A DNA stretch of 64,000 bases from Dysidea avara (GCF_963678975.1 NC_089285.1:9844694-9908693); one strand, 5' to 3'. Shown: positions 46,320 through 58,680, counted from the first letter of the stretch. Translations and numbers: made by a program. The notes: a model not told the origin generated them from the letters alone.

Positions 46320-47660
46320 GATAGTATATACAGGTTACAAATCCAGGAAAGCAGGTACTCTTGCCTTGTGTGACGTGCAAACGAATCCCTTCAGGGTTGG
46401 TATTCTGATCAGAGTTCTAACCACTTAAAATTGACTTCAGATCTTGCTCCAAATACTCTCCAATGTATTGGTATTAAATAGACGGCTGAAGACGAATGCT
46501 TGTCACAATGCCTGCCTTTACAATCACGTGATCTTGCCTCTGTTATTAGTTGCACCACATTAACAATTATGTACCCAGGGAATTCCCTGAAGAACTGGAA
46601 AAGGGTATTGTGAGAACTTTGACTCTGGCCTGAGCTTGAAAGTGAATGAAATTGTGATTTTTATGGTGACAATTCATGAGAATTGGTAGGCTTAACTAAA
46701 ATTCCATGAGTTTGAGCTACTGCTTGTGACACTTTGAGCCTAGTAGTGATCAGCTCTGGCATCTGTGAGGGTGGAGTGACAATGCGACTCTGAGCATTAC
46801 TCCCTTGACCTCACATTCATAGACTGTCGCTGCCTTGACAGCATTTCATAACTATCCGTGTGCCCTCTGTAACACTGAACACGTAACTCATCACATTCAA
46901 CAGTGAGCTATTTTATTTCTTTATCTAATGCAGCAATTTGTTGGTGAGCACGTTCTAATTGATGTGTGCTGACCAGCTGCTTGTTATTTGCACGTGTGCA
47001 TTGATATTCGCACTCTACCAGTCTTTCTTAATCACGGACCCCTTCATCAAACATTTTGTACATGAAAATATTAAAGACCTGGTGTGACATCTTACCAACT
47101 CTGTGTACAGTGCTTCTGTCGGCCGGTAATTCCACCGGATGTACTCCACGTGCTCCCATTTCTCGCACAAATCATACATCAGGGCACTGTCTTCGATGCC
47201 AACTTCCTTGCTTCATGTTACACAACTGTTTTCCATTGTGAGGTTCACTACAACCCAAACATGCATCTGTTAAATCCCAAATAATTTGAGTACACTAAAC
47301 GCTACTCTAAAAGTAATAGCACTACGCATTTAGTTCACACTCAATTACACCATCTCACAGTCGGCAAGAGTACCTGCAAAGCCAACAATACAAGAGAGCA
47401 ATTGAGGGTGCCCTATTACAGAGAGGATACTGGCCAACAAAAACTGATATTGGATGGATGCTTTACAGGCTCACACGAGAACAGTGCATTGCCGGTGGAG
47501 GCACTACTGAACAAGGGGAGAAATACTGTTCAACTTAAACAACTGGAATATGTAGTGTCTGGTACTTGATATTGGAACTTGATATTATATTAATTATTTG
47601 TAATCATGTGACTTTTTAGATTAGCTTTTGAGTTGATTGCTGTAAGTTGTGTTTGTAAGC
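46320..47660. other. Interval with at most one exon-like frame
   Basis: On the minus strand near 47215-47085 a stretch reads DLCEKWEHVEYIRWNYRPTE, which looks protein-like but matches no family I know and has no supporting neighbours. The rest shows no gene. Confidence 0.3.
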
Positions 47661-47667
47661 TGAGTTG

Positions 47668-47693
47668 GTAAACCAGGTGCACGCCTGGTTTAC
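47668..47693. other. Perfect 10-bp inverted repeat (hairpin)
   Basis: GTAAACCAGG and CCTGGTTTAC flank TGCACG. It is followed by a TGTG/ACCTATCT microsatellite region (47705-47745). It may mark an element end. Confidence 0.5.
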
Positions 47694-47939
47694 TGAAATT
47701 GTTTTCGTAACAGTGTGTGTGTACCTATCTACCTACCTATCTATGTTTGTCCGTACACACCCACGTGAGCAAAATCGTGTAACAACGGTAAAGCAGCTTT
47801 TACGTAAGAAGTAAAAGTGAAATGGAACTTCTGCACAGGTGAACTTTGCTCTGAGGTGGTTTCTTTTCGGCGGACTGAAATACGGGTATGGTGACTTCAC
47901 GCAGACTACCTTCCCCTTGAGGTTTTCAGGCATTTAGCA

Positions 47940-48980
47940 ACTGAAAAACAATGGTGCAGGCCTCGTACACTACCAGGAATAGCCTATCGCATATCCCTTA
48001 CATACGCGAACGAAAATGAAGAACAGCTTTGAGGCTTTGTCGAGAGTTTTTAATAAACGCTTCCTTAGCAGTGAATAGCGACGTAATTGAACGAATTACG
48101 AATATTTCATGAATTACGATACTAATAATATTATTACACAACCCAAAACTACCCTATTGTAAAGTAGTAATACATAGGTTGGTTAATTCATGGTAGCATA
48201 TACTGTCTACAGAGATGCCAAGGTTCACAATCACTTAGGAGTGAGATTTCCCTGACAAGACTTAGATTAACAATTAGTGTGCCACAGAGCCCCCATTGTT
48301 ATCTTAGGAAGGCTCTGCATAGGTTACCATGCACAAATCAACATACAAGTTAATAGAGTAATTGTTATTTACAGGATGTAATGGTGTAATGCATATTAGC
48401 TAGTAGTTCCTCAATACATAAACAACTTAATGCATCTATTATATTAGTGCAGTTGGATAGCAAACTAGCTTCATTTACTTTCCTCAAATTCAGCTGCAGT
48501 CACTTCATGGCTAGCTCTCAGCTTTAGATAGAACCCATCACACAATGAGCGATAGTACTGCCACACAGTCCATTGTTGTAACCCCGCCAAACTCGATTTG
48601 ATGCCTACTTTAGTGCTATTTATAACTTAAATGTTTAAAAATGGAAGCAAGCGCCTATAAGTATAATTACTGTATTAAGTTATAAGCGCAAGTAGTTAGA
48701 CTTGGACTTGGAATCAATGGAAAATGATGAAGAAGAGTATAGCCACTCTGCAATGCGTGAGATTAGCAGTTCCATGCGTGTGAGCGTGAGATTGCATGCA
48801 GTTGAGTGAGACTCACGCCCAATGCGTGAGACTTGGTATGTCTGTGTCTATAGTTAATTCCAGATGAGTTAGCTAGCTGCATGGCGCCTGGTTTTTAGAA
48901 GTAGCACAACATCAACTTGTTTTCTATTGATTTTGAAATTGATTCCTGATAAATTCTATTGTCTATCTATCTATCTATCA
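47940..48980. other. Non-coding interval
   Basis: Repeated ATGCGTGAGA words near 48760-48835 and a short CTAT microsatellite at 48960-48979. No gene is seen. Confidence 0.3.
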
Positions 48981-48984
48981 ACAC

Positions 48985-49500
48985 AACAATTGGCGACGAT
49001 GATGAGATTTGAATGCACGATGGCTGTTAACATTGGCTCACCAGGACCATTCAACCCTCAAACTCACAAGTGGTGAACTATCAAACACAATTTGAACATT
49101 TCCTCAAGGTCAATGGTCAATGACATTAAAAGCCTAATTGGAACAGAAACTTGGAAGGCTTTACATTTGCTGCATTAACTGGTGGAGGCCACCAGTTTAC
49201 CAAACTAGATTTCTCAGAAGCCCAGCTCCAGCTAGAATTAGATGAAGAGACTCAAACAGTTCAGGGTAATTAACACACACAAGGGTATATTCAAATACAC
49301 ACGTCTTCCTTTTGGCATTGCAGCAGCCCATTTCTTCAGCAAACTACGGATACTGTGCTACAAGGCTTGCCTGGCGTAGTGTGTTACCTTGACAATTCAT
49401 TGTCACGGGCAAAGACAAAGCCGAACAATTGCTAATCTTGAAAGAGAATGGATTTCGTGTCTGCAAAGAGAATGCTTCAGAGGCGGAGGGAGATATTTCA
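48985..49500 (+). mobile_element. Ty3/Gypsy fossil with primer-binding-like site and reverse transcriptase piece
   Basis: ACAATTGGCGACGATGATG near 48986 looks like the end of an LTR followed by a primer-binding site. A reverse transcriptase piece follows (near 49190-49420, with KGIFKYTRLPFGIAAA). The copy is broken and much shortened. Old. Confidence 0.55.
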
Positions 49501-49539
49501 GGCAGGGGTTCTGAGGTGGAAGGTGGACTCACCTGCAGG

Positions 49540-50600
49540 GGTACGCAGCCCCCCGGATGCTGACAACATTTTCAGAATTGTATGGCTGAAATCATTGGAA
49601 ATTACATATTTATTGACAAAACAATGATCACATACATGCACATACCTACCTAAATTACAAATAAGGATTAAAACCCTATGTAAATGTAAATGCTAACAAT
49701 TAAATCATCAATTCTGTTCTGAAGTAACGAGTTGTTCAGTTAACATGCACTCCCAGACTACTTAATTAACACTTTGTAGACTAGAGGAGGATCAATCTCT
49801 CTGTTGTTGTAACTGTAACAGCTACCATCAATAAACAGGTAGGAGGGGTATACCCCACACACGTACTTGGGTACTGACACACAAGTACACACCTTATTCA
49901 ATATTATCCACATTATTACTGTGTCTGTCATCACCTTTGTGTTCGTCGCTTCCGTAAACTATATAACTGGAATATCTTGTACTCCAATCCTATTCATCTC
50001 TGCAATTGGGAGACAATGATATCGTGTTGGATTGTGAATCTATCATTTTCTATACTTCTTCTGAATCACAAATAATCGCACTAGTGTTAAACGGCGAGCT
50101 GCAATATCAGAATCATCATCGTGACCGTCAGAATCCCTTTTTTCCTGATCACATAATCTATTTAATTACTTTGTGGCGCATGCAGACAAATTTGTGGGGG
50201 TGCTCCAGCACCCGTGCTTCCTACACTACTGTGTTTTTTTCTGCAAGCAAGATTCTGTTCAATATTTGGGCCATATTGCTGACAAAAAGTGGAATCCAAA
50301 TGTCTTTTCATATGAGTATCAGCAAAACAATTTTACTGTGCATGCTTGTTTACCATGTTTCACTTGCCAATAACTCTTTGATATGACAAAGCCCAAGTAG
50401 CAGATACCTTGTGGAATGTTAAACCAATTTTTCTAATAATTCCAATTATTGCCCACTACAATGTGAGTGTGTGACACATTTGCTCGACTTCAACATGTTG
50501 TTTTGAGCCACAAATAACACCATTGATATGTGAGATGGAACCTTCTGAAATATAATTTCCAAATAGCTTAGATCACGAAGTGATTGTATGCTAGCATATC
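49540..50600. other. Non-coding interval
   Basis: A 126-codon frame at 50006 has no recognisable features. Near 50192 the word GGGGGTGCTCCAGCACCCG is a short palindrome of the kind found at MITE ends. No gene is supported. Confidence 0.3.
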
Positions 50601-50608
50601 AATGGCAG

Positions 50609-51105
50609 TGTTGGGCAAGTTACTTCGTAAAAGTAATTAGTTACGTATTACTTGCAACTGAACTATTTAGTTACAGTTACATATTACCCATAAAATAAAG
50701 TAACTGTAATAATATTACATATTATATTACTATGTGTCCGCAGCCTTAAGCTGTCACATGTGAAACTACCACCTTATCACATGACATGATTGCGGTGTTG
50801 GACAACATGCAAATCTTGGTTATAAGTAAGAAGCTGGTGAATAAGCTTCATTCAGTAGGCCTCGTTACTTCATTCTGGCTAGGCATTACTCAGAGGATAA
50901 CTAACGAGATTAGTAACTTCGTTACTTGTAGTAATACTATTACGTAATATTAGACTCGTTACAGTAACTATATTACTTAGGTAACGCTTTACATTTGTAA
51001 GTTAAATAACTTGTGTTATATTACCTGTTTTTATAGTGTATTTCATTATATTACTTTTTTACCACCAAAGTAATAATATTACGTAACGGGTTACTCCCAA
51101 CAACC
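50609..51105. mobile_element. Non-autonomous hAT element
   Basis: The left end CAGTGTTGGGCAAGTTACTT is a classic hAT terminus, followed by many GTAATATTAC-type words. The right end is GTAACGGGTTACTCCCAACA, its decayed reverse complement. About 500 bp, no coding sequence. Confidence 0.65.
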
Positions 51106-51689
51106 ATGGCCTATTCTCACATACATCAAAGCATGGTAATTTTATAAGGATTCCTTACGTATGCACATATGTTTCATACTCTCTCTATTTAATGACCAAC
51201 TAGCTGTAACTCTAGGAAACCAGGCCTTACACCATTTGATATGCTCGACTTCACCTTCTTAATATAATCCAAATAGCATGCAATCACTTTGTGATCCGAG
51301 CCATTTAGAAATTACATCAACTTAAAAGATGACTTGCAGTCCCGCATTGAGCGGACATGCTCATCTGTTTCAACCCGTCTTTCAGCATCAACAGGCTGCT
51401 ATTATGGGACTGGTTTGTTGTTTATTAAATGGGGAGGGATGTGGAAACAGGGATGGGATGTGACAACACCCAATGCTTCATTTCTGCTATAAAAGACAAA
51501 ATTGATGAATGCACAGAAAAAGATGGTCTTTCAAATTGGGCTTAATTTTACAAACCTTTTGAAAGATTCTTGTAACTAACTAGATAGCCACAACATCAAG
51601 CCTGCACATTTTGAATTTAGTAAAACAAAAAATTGTAAAAATACATTGGTTCCTTTTATGGAGACAGTTGCTATAGACCCTTTTCAGGT

Positions 51690-51890
51690 TACCTGCTGCC
51701 ATAGCAACATCCGCCATCTTGGAGTACAACCTGTTTTGCAACCCTGGTAGCATAAGAGTAAAAAAAATATCCAGGAAATAGAGCTTCTTCTGAATCTACA
51801 GCCAATGGTTAAATGTACGCTTTCTCCTATGCTACCAAGGTTTCAAAACGGGTTGTACTCCAAAATGGCGGATGTTGCTATGGTAGCAGA
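51690..51890. mobile_element. Foldback MITE, ~200 bp
   Basis: CTGCCATAGCAACATCCGCC ... GGTAGCATAAGAG pairs with CTCCTATGCTACCAAGG ... GGCGGATGTTGCTATGGTAG; arms of about 65 bp around a 70-bp loop. Confidence 0.7.
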
Positions 51891-52222
51891 AACTCACCTT
51901 CAAACCTTTTGCCAGTTTCTTCGTTGACTAACTCTGTTGCCCATTCTTTCACGTCTTGCTTAGTTCAACTTGATAAATCTATATCCATTGTGGTTGTGCT
52001 TCGCCGTGGTCGATAAAAGGATGCTTTACGTAGAGTCAGTAGCTAGCTAAAATCAAGTCACACTGCAGCAAACTGAATGTAACTCAACACGAACTGTGTA
52101 AACAAAGTACTTGACTTCAGCTGCTTCGTTAAGTATACCGGAATGAAATCGCCCGCTTGCAGATTCTTGTTAACCCATGTGTGTACGTTGTACTATGCGA
52201 TATTAACCAGCTGCAAAATATA

Positions 52223-53640
52223 ATGTCTAGAGAAGCAAGAGCATTTCTGTGGGACAGAGATGACATTTTATGCTGCAGATGTCCTAGTTTACGGTACACG
52301 CATGCTCATTGCCCGTGTGAATAATGCAACGGAAAGGCAGTGTCTAGGTCTACAGAATACAGCCATTGGGTAGCTGCAAAGCAGCAAATAGCAGAGAGTC
52401 ACGATAAAACATCACCTACTGCGAATTCAAACTGTGATTTAGTAGACTTCAAGGTAGACAACCCTATGCAGTCGAATCTAGACCTTGAAATTGAAGCAGA
52501 AATGACGCAATGTTACAATAATAATATGCAGGATGATGTAGATAATGTGGATAATTATGTGGAGTATGAAGAGAGATTTGATGTGGAGCATGAAGAGTCA
52601 TTTGATGGGGAGCATGAAGAGTCATTTGATGGAGAGCATGAAGAGTCATTTGATGGAGAGCATGAAGAGTCATTTGATGGTGAGCATGAAGAGAGAGGTG
52701 ACATAGATGATGTGGACAATTAACTTCAACTACCTAATTTAGACACAAACAATGGGCATAGTGAGGAAAGATGTCAGAGCTCAAGTCAGACTATAGAAGG
52801 AATTGTAAGGCCATGCCTTGATGTCGCAAAATATAGAACATGGTGCCAACTATATAGCTTTATATATTATGTTTTTATCCATTTGTCATTATATCTAGGA
52901 ATGGTTGATGATTCTGTGAATAATGACATTCTCGAAGCAGTATTAAAAGCAATGGTTTTGATGGATAAAGTCAGTGGTTCCCAAAAAAATTTTTTGGAAA
53001 TGCTAAAGTATGGGAAAGATCTTTATTACAAAGGACGTGAGGAACCTCATGTAGATAATTGGCCAAACACATGGCAAGCTGCTATGAAGTTGTTGTCCTA
53101 AAATGGTTATAAGCCACCACTGGAGTATTTCGTATATATATATATATGTTTGAATGACAGTCATCCCTGTTCTTTTGATATTTTTAAATCTACAAATAGC
53201 TGTCGCTTTTGTGATGCTAGTCCAAATGATAGCATCAAGTATATGTATCTATCTTGAAAGACAAGATTGTAAGATGGTGTGGTAATAACAATTTTTGCCA
53301 AAAAATGACTGCCTATTGGACAGAAAAAAGAACACTGGCTTAATGCTGAGCAACTTGGAACCAGATTAGGATATTTGTCTAAGAATGAGATTTGGGATGG
53401 AAACAGGTTTTCCTAATTATCTTGGTTCTGGGATCCTTCATCTCAATGGACTTTGCCAGCTAAGTGCCCTTTTTGTCAAAGTGTAGTACCAATCGCTCGT
53501 GATGAAACTTCAGAAGAGCTGAACCTGAGATGTGGAGACTGTCAAGCAACTTTTAACCACAAAATAAAGAGAACACATGGAGATCCAAGAAACATAGCTC
53601 TTATAGACTTCTTCCACGTATAATGGAATCGCCGGAATTT
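52223..53640 (+). pseudogene. Decayed transposon-type gene with zinc-cluster segments
   Basis: From the ATG at 52223 the frame reads MSREARAFLWDRDDILCC, then CPCE, a TAA at 52322, and CNGKAVSRSTEYSHW in the same frame. An acidic region with a repeated EHEESFDG unit follows. Later pieces include GMVDDSVNNDILEAVLKAM, CLNDSHPCSFDIFKS with CRFCDASP, NEIWDGNRFS and CPFCQSVVPIARD. The whole resembles an uncharacterised multicopy gene family of sponges and cnidarians, with a start like that of TNP2/EnSpm-associated proteins; I cannot assign it firmly. Several stops and frame changes make it inactive. It ends where the Harbinger element begins. Confidence 0.45.
52566..52695 (+). repeat. 24-bp coding minisatellite (EHEESFDG)
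   Basis: Five near-identical units of GAGCATGAAGAGTCATTTGA plus four bases encode EHEESFDG within the frame above. Differences are third-position changes, so the repeats are recent. Confidence 0.8.
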
Positions 53641-53671
53641 TCGGAAATTGGTCACGTTGGTAGGCAACGCA

Positions 53672-54391
53672 ATGGAGGGAACTGCAGATCTGGAAGTTGA
53701 AGAAGCATTGTTACATGGTAAAAACCTATCAAGCGATGAAGTTATGAACTTAAGAGAATGTTTAAACAGAATGAAAGTAAAGGATATAAAGTCTCTAGCG
53801 AAAAACTTGTCTGTACACGTTACTACAGCCACTAGGAAGACGGAGCTTATTGACAGACTCATGGCGATGGCACCGATTGGTGCTATCCAGAAGCAACATT
53901 CCGGTGAAGAAGAAGCGTTCAGTATCTCGTACTTGACTCCCGAAGTCAAGGAGGTCCTTCGAAGTCTTCCATCGTTCTCTAATGTTACCAATTGGAGCAA
54001 GAAGTTGGACGGTGTGCTAGTAGATTATACTTTTATGAACCTCCTCATGTATTTGGTTTATGGACGAGATAAATCATTTGATATGCAGTTGTTGAACGCG
54101 TTTAAGAGTCTGAAAGCATTTAAATTTTTCTACGATGGATTTGTCAAGAATGTTTGGGTTCATGAATGCCCTTCTACAAATCAATTGGATTTAAGAGTTT
54201 TATATTTCCGTGCATTTTGGTGTGACTTTGTAGTCTACAGTAATGACAGTGTGATTGTTGATCGGATTATAGCTGATGCAGATTATTGGAACCATCTTTC
54301 AGAAAGGCTGGAGCAGCTTTATGTTACTCATGTAATACCTGAAATACTTTCTGGAAAGATCTTAATGGAAGAGTTTGAGCTATCTACATGA
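53672..54391 (+). pseudogene. ISL2EU Harbinger ORF2 (SAP-YqaJ), internally deleted
   Basis: The 240-residue open frame from the ATG at 53672 starts MEGTADLEVEEALLHGKNL. A SAP-like helix pair follows (LNRMKVKDIKSLAKNLSVHV, then KTELIDRLM), then the middle segment LLNAFKSLKAFKFFYDGFVK. It ends with FWCDFVVYSNDSVIVDRI and HLSERLEQLYVTHVIPEIL. In ISL2EU elements the second protein has SAP, a SWIM finger and a YqaJ exonuclease domain. Here the end looks like the end of YqaJ, joined in frame directly to the middle segment. SWIM and most of the nuclease domain are missing. The join lies near residue 190. It is convergent with the transposase, the standard ISL2EU arrangement. Confidence 0.6.
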
Positions 54392-54497
54392 ACATACACT
54401 ATTTTGTCTCGGTGTAAATTATGTCCTACATGTTTATAGTTGTGAATGTACTTACAAAATTCCTTCTTAAACTTCATGTATTTCATGTAAAATAAGA

Positions 54498-55600
54498 CTA
54501 TTGCACTAATGGAATATCAAAATTAGTAAGATACATACACACGTAGTTAATATCACTAACTAAGTCATGCATTACATTAGGGAATTTGTCATTCAGAATT
54601 TCAAACCTTCGTCCCCTGCCAATAATTCTTTCAATATGGATGCGGAACTCGGCAATTCTCCGTGTTTTCTCTACATCTATTGCTGGCATTTGCTTCTTCT
54701 TTGACTCTAGCTTAGGAGGAATATTCACTAGAATTCCTTTTGTAGCAGCAACTTCTTGTATATTAAAGCCTTTATCAGCCATAATCATGTCACCTCGATC
54801 TAACAAATCTAGGAGACCACATCTCATAGTCAATTCCTGGTCTGAAATTCGTCCTCCCCACGCTTCCGACACAAAGCTGACTAAGCCTGATGGTGTACAC
54901 CCTACTAAAAATTTCCATGTATTTCTGCTTTTGTATTGAGAAAAGGTTATGGATGAATTCATTAGGCTTGATGGCCTTTGACATTCCATTTCATAACAGT
55001 CAATAATAATCCTGGTGTTAGGAAAATGCTTTTTGAATGATGGTGGAATCCACTGTAAAACTTGTTGCCTTGATGGAAATGGAAATAATAACCTTAACTC
55101 CTTTGACAAAAAAATTACCCATGTAGCAAACATGCGACTATAAGTTGATTCACTTATTCCAAATTTAATGCAAACATCAAAGGCTTCTAGGCCACGTCTT
55201 AAGCAAATAAGGACTGCAAACAGTTGATCATAGACGGCCAAGCACAAGAATTCTCTATTACTGTGCAGCTCATCATCATCTTTTATAGCTGTAGTATAAG
55301 TGCCATTCTAAGGTATCATCTTCTGAGCTTTCAGCTGTAGGTAGTCGGCAAATACCATAAAAGAATCATAAGTTGGAAGCCCTGTGTAGTATCTTGTCAA
55401 TTTGTCATTTCCTTTTAAAAGAGTCTCAACACTGAATTCAGGTATACTCAACAAAGCTGATCTTAAGGCAGCAACTTCATTTTGTAAATTGGCAATAACA
55501 GATCTATCAACATAATCTGTCTGACACTCTAAAAGCATAAAAGATGCTGTACACAATTTTAGAGATAGTGTGGATTCATCAGTGGTTAATGTTGTGCCAA
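54498..55600 (-). pseudogene. PIF/Harbinger (ISL2EU) transposase, DDE_Tnp_4, one in-frame stop
   Basis: A single frame runs from about 55600 to 54498. The N-terminal part reads ALLSIPEFSVETLLKGND and RYYTGLPTYDSFMVFADYL, then after a TAG (55308-55310) [21 protein letters not shown] helix-turn-helix follows ([20 protein letters not shown]). The DDE_Tnp_4 core has the first Asp in [15 protein letters not shown], the second in [10 protein letters not shown], and the Glu in [18 protein letters not shown], with [14 protein letters not shown] between. All three catalytic residues are present and the only break I see is the TAG, where related proteins usually have Trp. So it is recent. No ATG is seen upstream, so a first exon may be missing. 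It would act with ORF2 in the nucleus to move the element. Confidence 0.75.
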
Positions 55601-55619
55601 CTGGAGTTTTTTGGACAAC

Positions 55620-56090
55620 TTAGTTTTGTGCATACACACACGAGTGGAGTATTTTTGGGTTTTTCCTGGTAGGCAAAAAAAAAAAAACAATAATAGGCCT
55701 ACTAGGTTTTTTCCTGGGGCTGTCTAGGGCTGGACAGTTCCAAATTTATTATTTTTCTTTATTACTAGTTGCTGCTAAGCCCCCACTCCAGTTTGTAGTT
55801 ACCTAGGTAGTAGTTGGTGTATGTAGTTGTAAGTGTTGTTAAAGTTCAATGACAGTAGCCCACACTTTGTGGTGCACAATCCAGTGTTAATGTTGCATGT
55901 GGGTGATAAGGGTAATAGTATGATTTATTGCTGCTTGACATGGATAATGGAGTTGGTAGTATTATTAAAGGATGTGATTATAATCAGCTATTTACCACCT
56001 TTGATGGGAGATTGAAGACAATCTGTAGCTTTTTGATGTTGTCACCTTACCCACATCATCTTCCCATAAACTCATCTTTGCTACTCCGTG
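55620..56090. other. Non-coding interval
   Basis: An A-run (55676-55687) and short frames without features. No terminal repeat of the Harbinger element could be matched to its left side. Confidence 0.3.
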
Positions 56091-56098
56091 ACCATCGC

Positions 56099-56617
56099 CT
56101 ACCACCACATTCTGAAGTTTTTTACCAGTGGAAGTAGACTAGCATCATTGACTTGAAACACTTTGCCTTCACAGTTGATTTTGTTGTATTCTGGAATGTC
56201 AGATAGTTCGTTTAATGCAGTTGTCTTCGTATCATCAAGCTGCTCGATGTTGTAATTTTTAAGAGATTTTGTGATGACAGTGTTTTTGCCAACAAACACC
56301 TGTAGTAAAGTATTGAGCTATGCTATAATAATACATTCTTTCTCATTTACCTCATACTCATTGCTGTAGTAAGCCTTTTTCACTTCACAGTTACCAAGAA
56401 CAACTGTGTTCCCAGTTTCTTCCATTAACCTCTTCCTGACTGAGCTATCAAAGCCACAGAGTCGCACTTTCTTCTTTTCATCTAACATCTCGCCATCAAA
56501 ATACGCTGCGTCTCTTCCTTTCTTCATAGGAGAAATATCTCCTAAAACACCACTTATGTGTGCATCCGCTGATGCACCACTGATGCTACTAACATCTACT
56601 TCTGATTTCGAAGTCAT
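56099..56617 (-). CDS. OB-fold-like protein, two exons
   Basis: Exon 1 (56617-56351) and exon 2 (56299-56099) are joined over a 51-bp GT-AG intron in phase 0, for 155 residues without a stop. The protein starts MTSKSEVDVSSISGASADAH. It then has ISGVLGDISPMKKGRD followed by AYFDGEMLDEKKKVRLCGFD, GNTVVLGNCEVKKAYYSNEY and VFVGKNTVITKSLKNY. The pattern of a strand, G-x-(L/V)-x-x-(I/L)-S-P-(M/V)-K-K, then F(F/D)DGE..D..K.VR..GFD resembles the single-strand-binding OB folds of RPA-like proteins. I recall multicopy relatives in fishes and cnidarians, probably from mobile elements. The C-terminus (NCEGKVFQVND) suggests the start of a second strand-rich part, so the protein may be shortened. Open frames and intact splice sites mean it could be expressed. 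Confidence 0.55.
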
Positions 56618-56699
56618 TTCTTTTCTCTCCGACTTGAGACCATTGAAACTGAGAAGTTGCTGACAGTTATTTATACTACCTAGCTAGCTTTGCTGGAGA

Positions 56700-58030
56700 A
56701 CTAATGGAATTTACGGGAACAATGGTATTACGCACCTGTACACAACTCACACTATTTAATATATGTGTCATAATATGAGAGTAGATGCAGGAGACCATAA
56801 ATAGTGTGAATATTCTATAGCGTTTTGCTACTTTGCTGCATGCTGGTCACACCAATGCTGCATTCTTCTTTTAGGTGTTAGTCAACATGTTTACCTCTTT
56901 AATACATGTACACTTACTGGGATACCAAGAGCCAATATATTATTATGCCCAATAGTAACATTGCAAATCTTATTTATTACAGAGAATAATTTGTTGGTGG
57001 TTTATGCAGTCCTCTATTATTCATAACATATATTGATACCTGCATTGTTAGGAGTTAATCAACAATGAGTTTTCAATGAGTTTTCTATTATTATTAGCTA
57101 TACTTCCTTTTAATTTTTTTGTATACCAACCAGCTGAGTCATCATAACCTACAACTCTTGGCTTAATGTTATTATTATAGACCATATATCATGACATCAG
57201 AAATCCTGTAATGGTGCATGTACATGGAGTTATTGTAATTATGCACACTACAATATCTGTGGGTTGTGTCACTGTTCATGCAAACTGTGCTTTATGGTAA
57301 TCAGAAAAAATGTATAACAATGCTTTATTAATTATGATGAAACAAAAATAAATCACACTGATGGAAAATTAAGCCATTGTATATACTATACAGAGTGTAA
57401 GGTATAATTAAATAGATAAACTCTTTAGCTTTGTATAGTTTGATGGTAGGGCTGGCACAAAAGTTTGAAAAACCTTCGAATGTATCCCTCCAAAGCTTTG
57501 CAACCTTGGATACTGGCATGTCAAACTAGCTGTAAAGCTCAATGTGATTCCTTGCAGCAGCTGCCATTGACCTAATTTTAGTGTACATACCTGTAGTTTT
57601 AGCAGTTGTACTACAGCTACAACAAAGGGTGAGACCATCTACAGCAGTGTACAGCCATCAATTACTGACATAACAAGCAACAAAGCTTTGCTGCTTCAAA
57701 ATTTCAAAGGTCAAAATTTAACCTTCATTCCTTAGGGGTCTTAAATAAAGTGCAATTCTGACTTGCATACTCCAGCTAATGTCCACATTCTATACCTCAA
57801 TTGTATAGATGTGTTGTTAAATCAGGCATTATAACCCTGTCTGTAATAAGCTAAGGTACAGCCAAGGCCAAGGTATCAATAACACTACTCTTTGTGGGTC
57901 TTCTAACACAAAAACGATGTGCCATGTGACCTTAGTTGTTTGTACCCTACAAAATGCCCATAATTGCACATTTCTGAGCTGTCAGCAAATACATTGTGTT
58001 TATTCACACCTCAGAAATATGCTGTAAATT
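56700..58030. other. Non-coding interval
   Basis: No gene with recognisable features. Frames at 57328-57638 overlap and lack codon structure. Confidence 0.35.
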
Positions 58031-58034
58031 GCAT

Positions 58035-58200
58035 TTATATTGCTGCTCAAGAAACAAGTCACCCTGTAGAGAGATCAGCTACAAAGAAACCATCCTGTAA
58101 AGAGTTCAATTACAAACAGATAACCTTATAGAGAGTTCGGCTAGAAACAAGTCACCATGTAGAGAGATCAGCTAGAAACAAGTCATCCAGAGATCATGCA
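58035..58200 (-). repeat. Small patch of the ~30-bp monomer satellite
   Basis: About five monomers (GTAGAGAGATCAGCTACAAA, GTAGAGAGATCAGCTAGAAA) in the same orientation as copy B, without palindrome or core. This may be a remnant or a seed of the array. Confidence 0.75.
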
Positions 58201-58680
58201 ACAGCAGCAAATGAATTGACGCCAATCAAAATCATCGATATCTTTGCTTTGAGTGTATCTGGGCAGTATAACTTGTTTGCTAAGGGAAGGAAATACACAA
58301 CTTGTGGTGTGCATAATTATAGTGACAAACCCATTGTTTGTGCTAGTGATGAAAGTTGCATTCTTTTGTTTAAACAAATTCAGCGCAAAATAATGCTCTA
58401 CCCACTTGAAGAAGATGGAAAGTATGGCATCATTGGCCATCAAAGAATAAGCATTCTGCTGTGCCCCAGCTCCTCAATATCCAGAATATGGTGATATTGT
58501 TAGTGTGAATGGACATAATGGTGAAATATGGATTGCCAAAATCCATTCAGTCCAAAGTCCACAGAAGACATGCCAGGTGTACTTTTATGTAAAAGACAGA
58601 ACCGACACTAATTTGTACTGAAAAGAGCATTACAGACTTGAATATTTACACAGGGATTCCATTGTGGAGGTACAAACAAA
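58200..58680 (+). pseudogene. Mobile-type gene fragment with BAH-like segment
   Basis: The frame ATAANELTPIKIIDIFALSV continues FAKGRKYTTCGVHNYSDKPI and KYGIIGHQRISILLCPS, then after a frame change PEYGDIVSVNGHNGEIWIAK and KTCQVYFYVKD. The last part (GDIVSVNG...W.AKI..V...CQVYFYV) is similar to BAH or Tudor-like beta-barrels that bind chromatin. One frame change and a TGA near 58619 interrupt it. I cannot name the parent element. It begins immediately after the satellite patch. Confidence 0.4.

Noticed and set aside
50006-50386. 126-codon plus-strand frame
   Set aside because: Composition is not protein-like, no domain is seen, and it overlaps a MITE-like palindrome.
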